Shown here: positions 6,174-6,601 of the stretch, one piece after another
Layout: every line of letters starts with the position of its first letter
How positions within the stretch are numbered: position 1 is the first letter of the stretch
Assembly (NCBI GenBank): GCA_009691315.1
Contig: SICT01000066.1
Location: 1 to 6,601, forward strand
Length of the DNA: 6,601 nt
Direction: 5' to 3'
Source: Candidatus Uhrbacteria bacterium
GTDB taxonomy: Bacteria > Patescibacteriota > Patescibacteriia > 2-12-FULL-60-25
Notes under the pieces: model-generated
Seen by the model: only the letters and a program-made list of their open reading frames with translations
What the model was told of the DNA's origin: nothing
The model's database searches: none
Translations under genes and position numbers: made by a program

Positions 6174-6601
6174 TTAGAAATGTTTCGGCCCAAGATCCCA
6201 AGCTTCATCGGGATCATTCACAAGTGGCGGACGTTTTGCCGCATCTGTTCGTGGAGAGTTTTCCTCCAACCGCTTGCCCCCTTTCAGAAGTTCGACATCC
6301 AGACATAACCCTTTGAGCTCGCGCACTAACACATGAAATGATTCCGGTACATTTACTTTGCGGATTGGTTCGCCCTTAATAATCGCTTCATAGGCTTTTG
6401 ATCGACCTGGGACATCATCTGATTTGATGGTCAAAATTTCTTGCAACGTGTGCGCTGCGCCATACGCTTCAAGAGCCCAAACTTCCATTTCTCCAAAACG
6501 CTGACCACCAAACTGAGCTTTTCCGCCCAACGGCTGTTGCGTGATGAGGGAGTATGGACCGATCGAACGCTGGTGAATCTTGTCTTCCACCATGTGGTGC
6601 A
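6174..6601 (-). CDS. rpoB: DNA-directed RNA polymerase subunit beta, C-terminal part (5' end outside window)
   Basis: The last 141 complete codons of the beta subunit are visible; the frame stays open through the right edge (HHMVEDKIHQRS...), so the apparent Met near the edge is internal and not a start. It holds the highly conserved C-terminal block that contacts beta' and the clamp: QQPLGGKAQFGGQRFGEMEV followed by WALEAYGAAHTLQEILTIKS, DDVPGR and the PESFHVLVRELKGLCLDVEL helix. After this helix the usual protein ends within a few residues in enterics; here about 36 more polar residues follow (KGGKRLEENSPRTDAAKRPP to LGPKHF), a common kind of lineage-specific tail. It is upstream of rpoC in the classic rpoBC order with a 24-nt gap. 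Confidence 0.98.
   Translation of the reverse strand, partial: HHMVEDKIHQRSIGPYSLITQQPLGGKAQFGGQRFGEMEVWALEAYGAAHTLQEILTIKSDDVPGRSKAYEAIIKGEPIRKVNVPESFHVLVRELKGLCLDVELLKGGKRLEENSPRTDAAKRPPLVNDPDEAWDLGPKHF

Noticed and set aside
6174..6593. Treating the Met at 6593 as the start of a separate 139-residue gene
   Set aside because: The frame continues upstream with His-His, matching the conserved HH(L/M)V of rpoB; it is an internal Met of a gene cut by the window edge.
1..6601. CRISPR arrays, tRNA or rRNA genes, riboswitches
   Set aside because: No regularly spaced repeats, cloverleaf-like sequences or recognisable RNA elements were found in the non-coding parts.

Overview
The window looks like chromosomal DNA of a bacterium, most plausibly a Patescibacteria/CPR-type genome (Parcubacteria-like). 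This placement is inferred from four things: the character of RpoC, which has a charged coiled-coil insert in its N-terminal third; the lack of Shine-Dalgarno sites at every visible start; a TrmB-like regulator paired with a lone binding protein; and the palindrome TCCGCCAGCTGGCGGA, which I recall as common in such genomes. The standard code is used: RpoC reads through its conserved glycines with no in-frame TGA, unlike the UGA-Gly lineages. The lineage is a guess; the gene calls do not depend on it.

Layout. The right two thirds holds the RNA polymerase operon on the minus strand: the last 141 codons of rpoB (cut by the window edge), a 24-nt gap, then complete rpoC (1314 aa, stop at 2205). 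Just past rpoC lies a strong bidirectional terminator (2161-2189), shared with the convergent gene. The left third holds a divergent pair: a TrmB-family regulator (minus, 153-914) and a type 1 periplasmic-binding-fold substrate-binding protein (plus, 1042-2139). They are separated by a very AT-rich 127-bp control region with two inverted repeats and a good extended -10 promoter placed so close to the ATG that the binding-protein mRNA should be leaderless. No permease or ATPase genes are present, so the pair may be an orphan ligand-sensing or uptake unit.

Main discovery. Positions 89-176 are a second, diverged copy of the 3' end of rpoC, in the same orientation as the real one and followed by its own version of the rpoC terminator (36-76). 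The two rpoC ends match at 74 of 88 bases, with the first 29 bases including the stop identical. Of 14 differences 10 are synonymous, so 25 of 28 encoded residues agree. That pattern means the two tails diverged while both were functional, as in two related lineages, and not by decay after a local duplication. The regulator/binding-protein pair is therefore bracketed by direct repeats of an 'rpoC tail plus terminator' unit, as expected if it entered by recombination at the rpoC 3' end. The regulator's reading frame runs seven codons into the rpoC remnant in a different frame. A 16-bp perfect palindrome sits in the loop of the remnant's terminator, and a motif resembling the ends of REP/IS200-type elements lies at the left edge.
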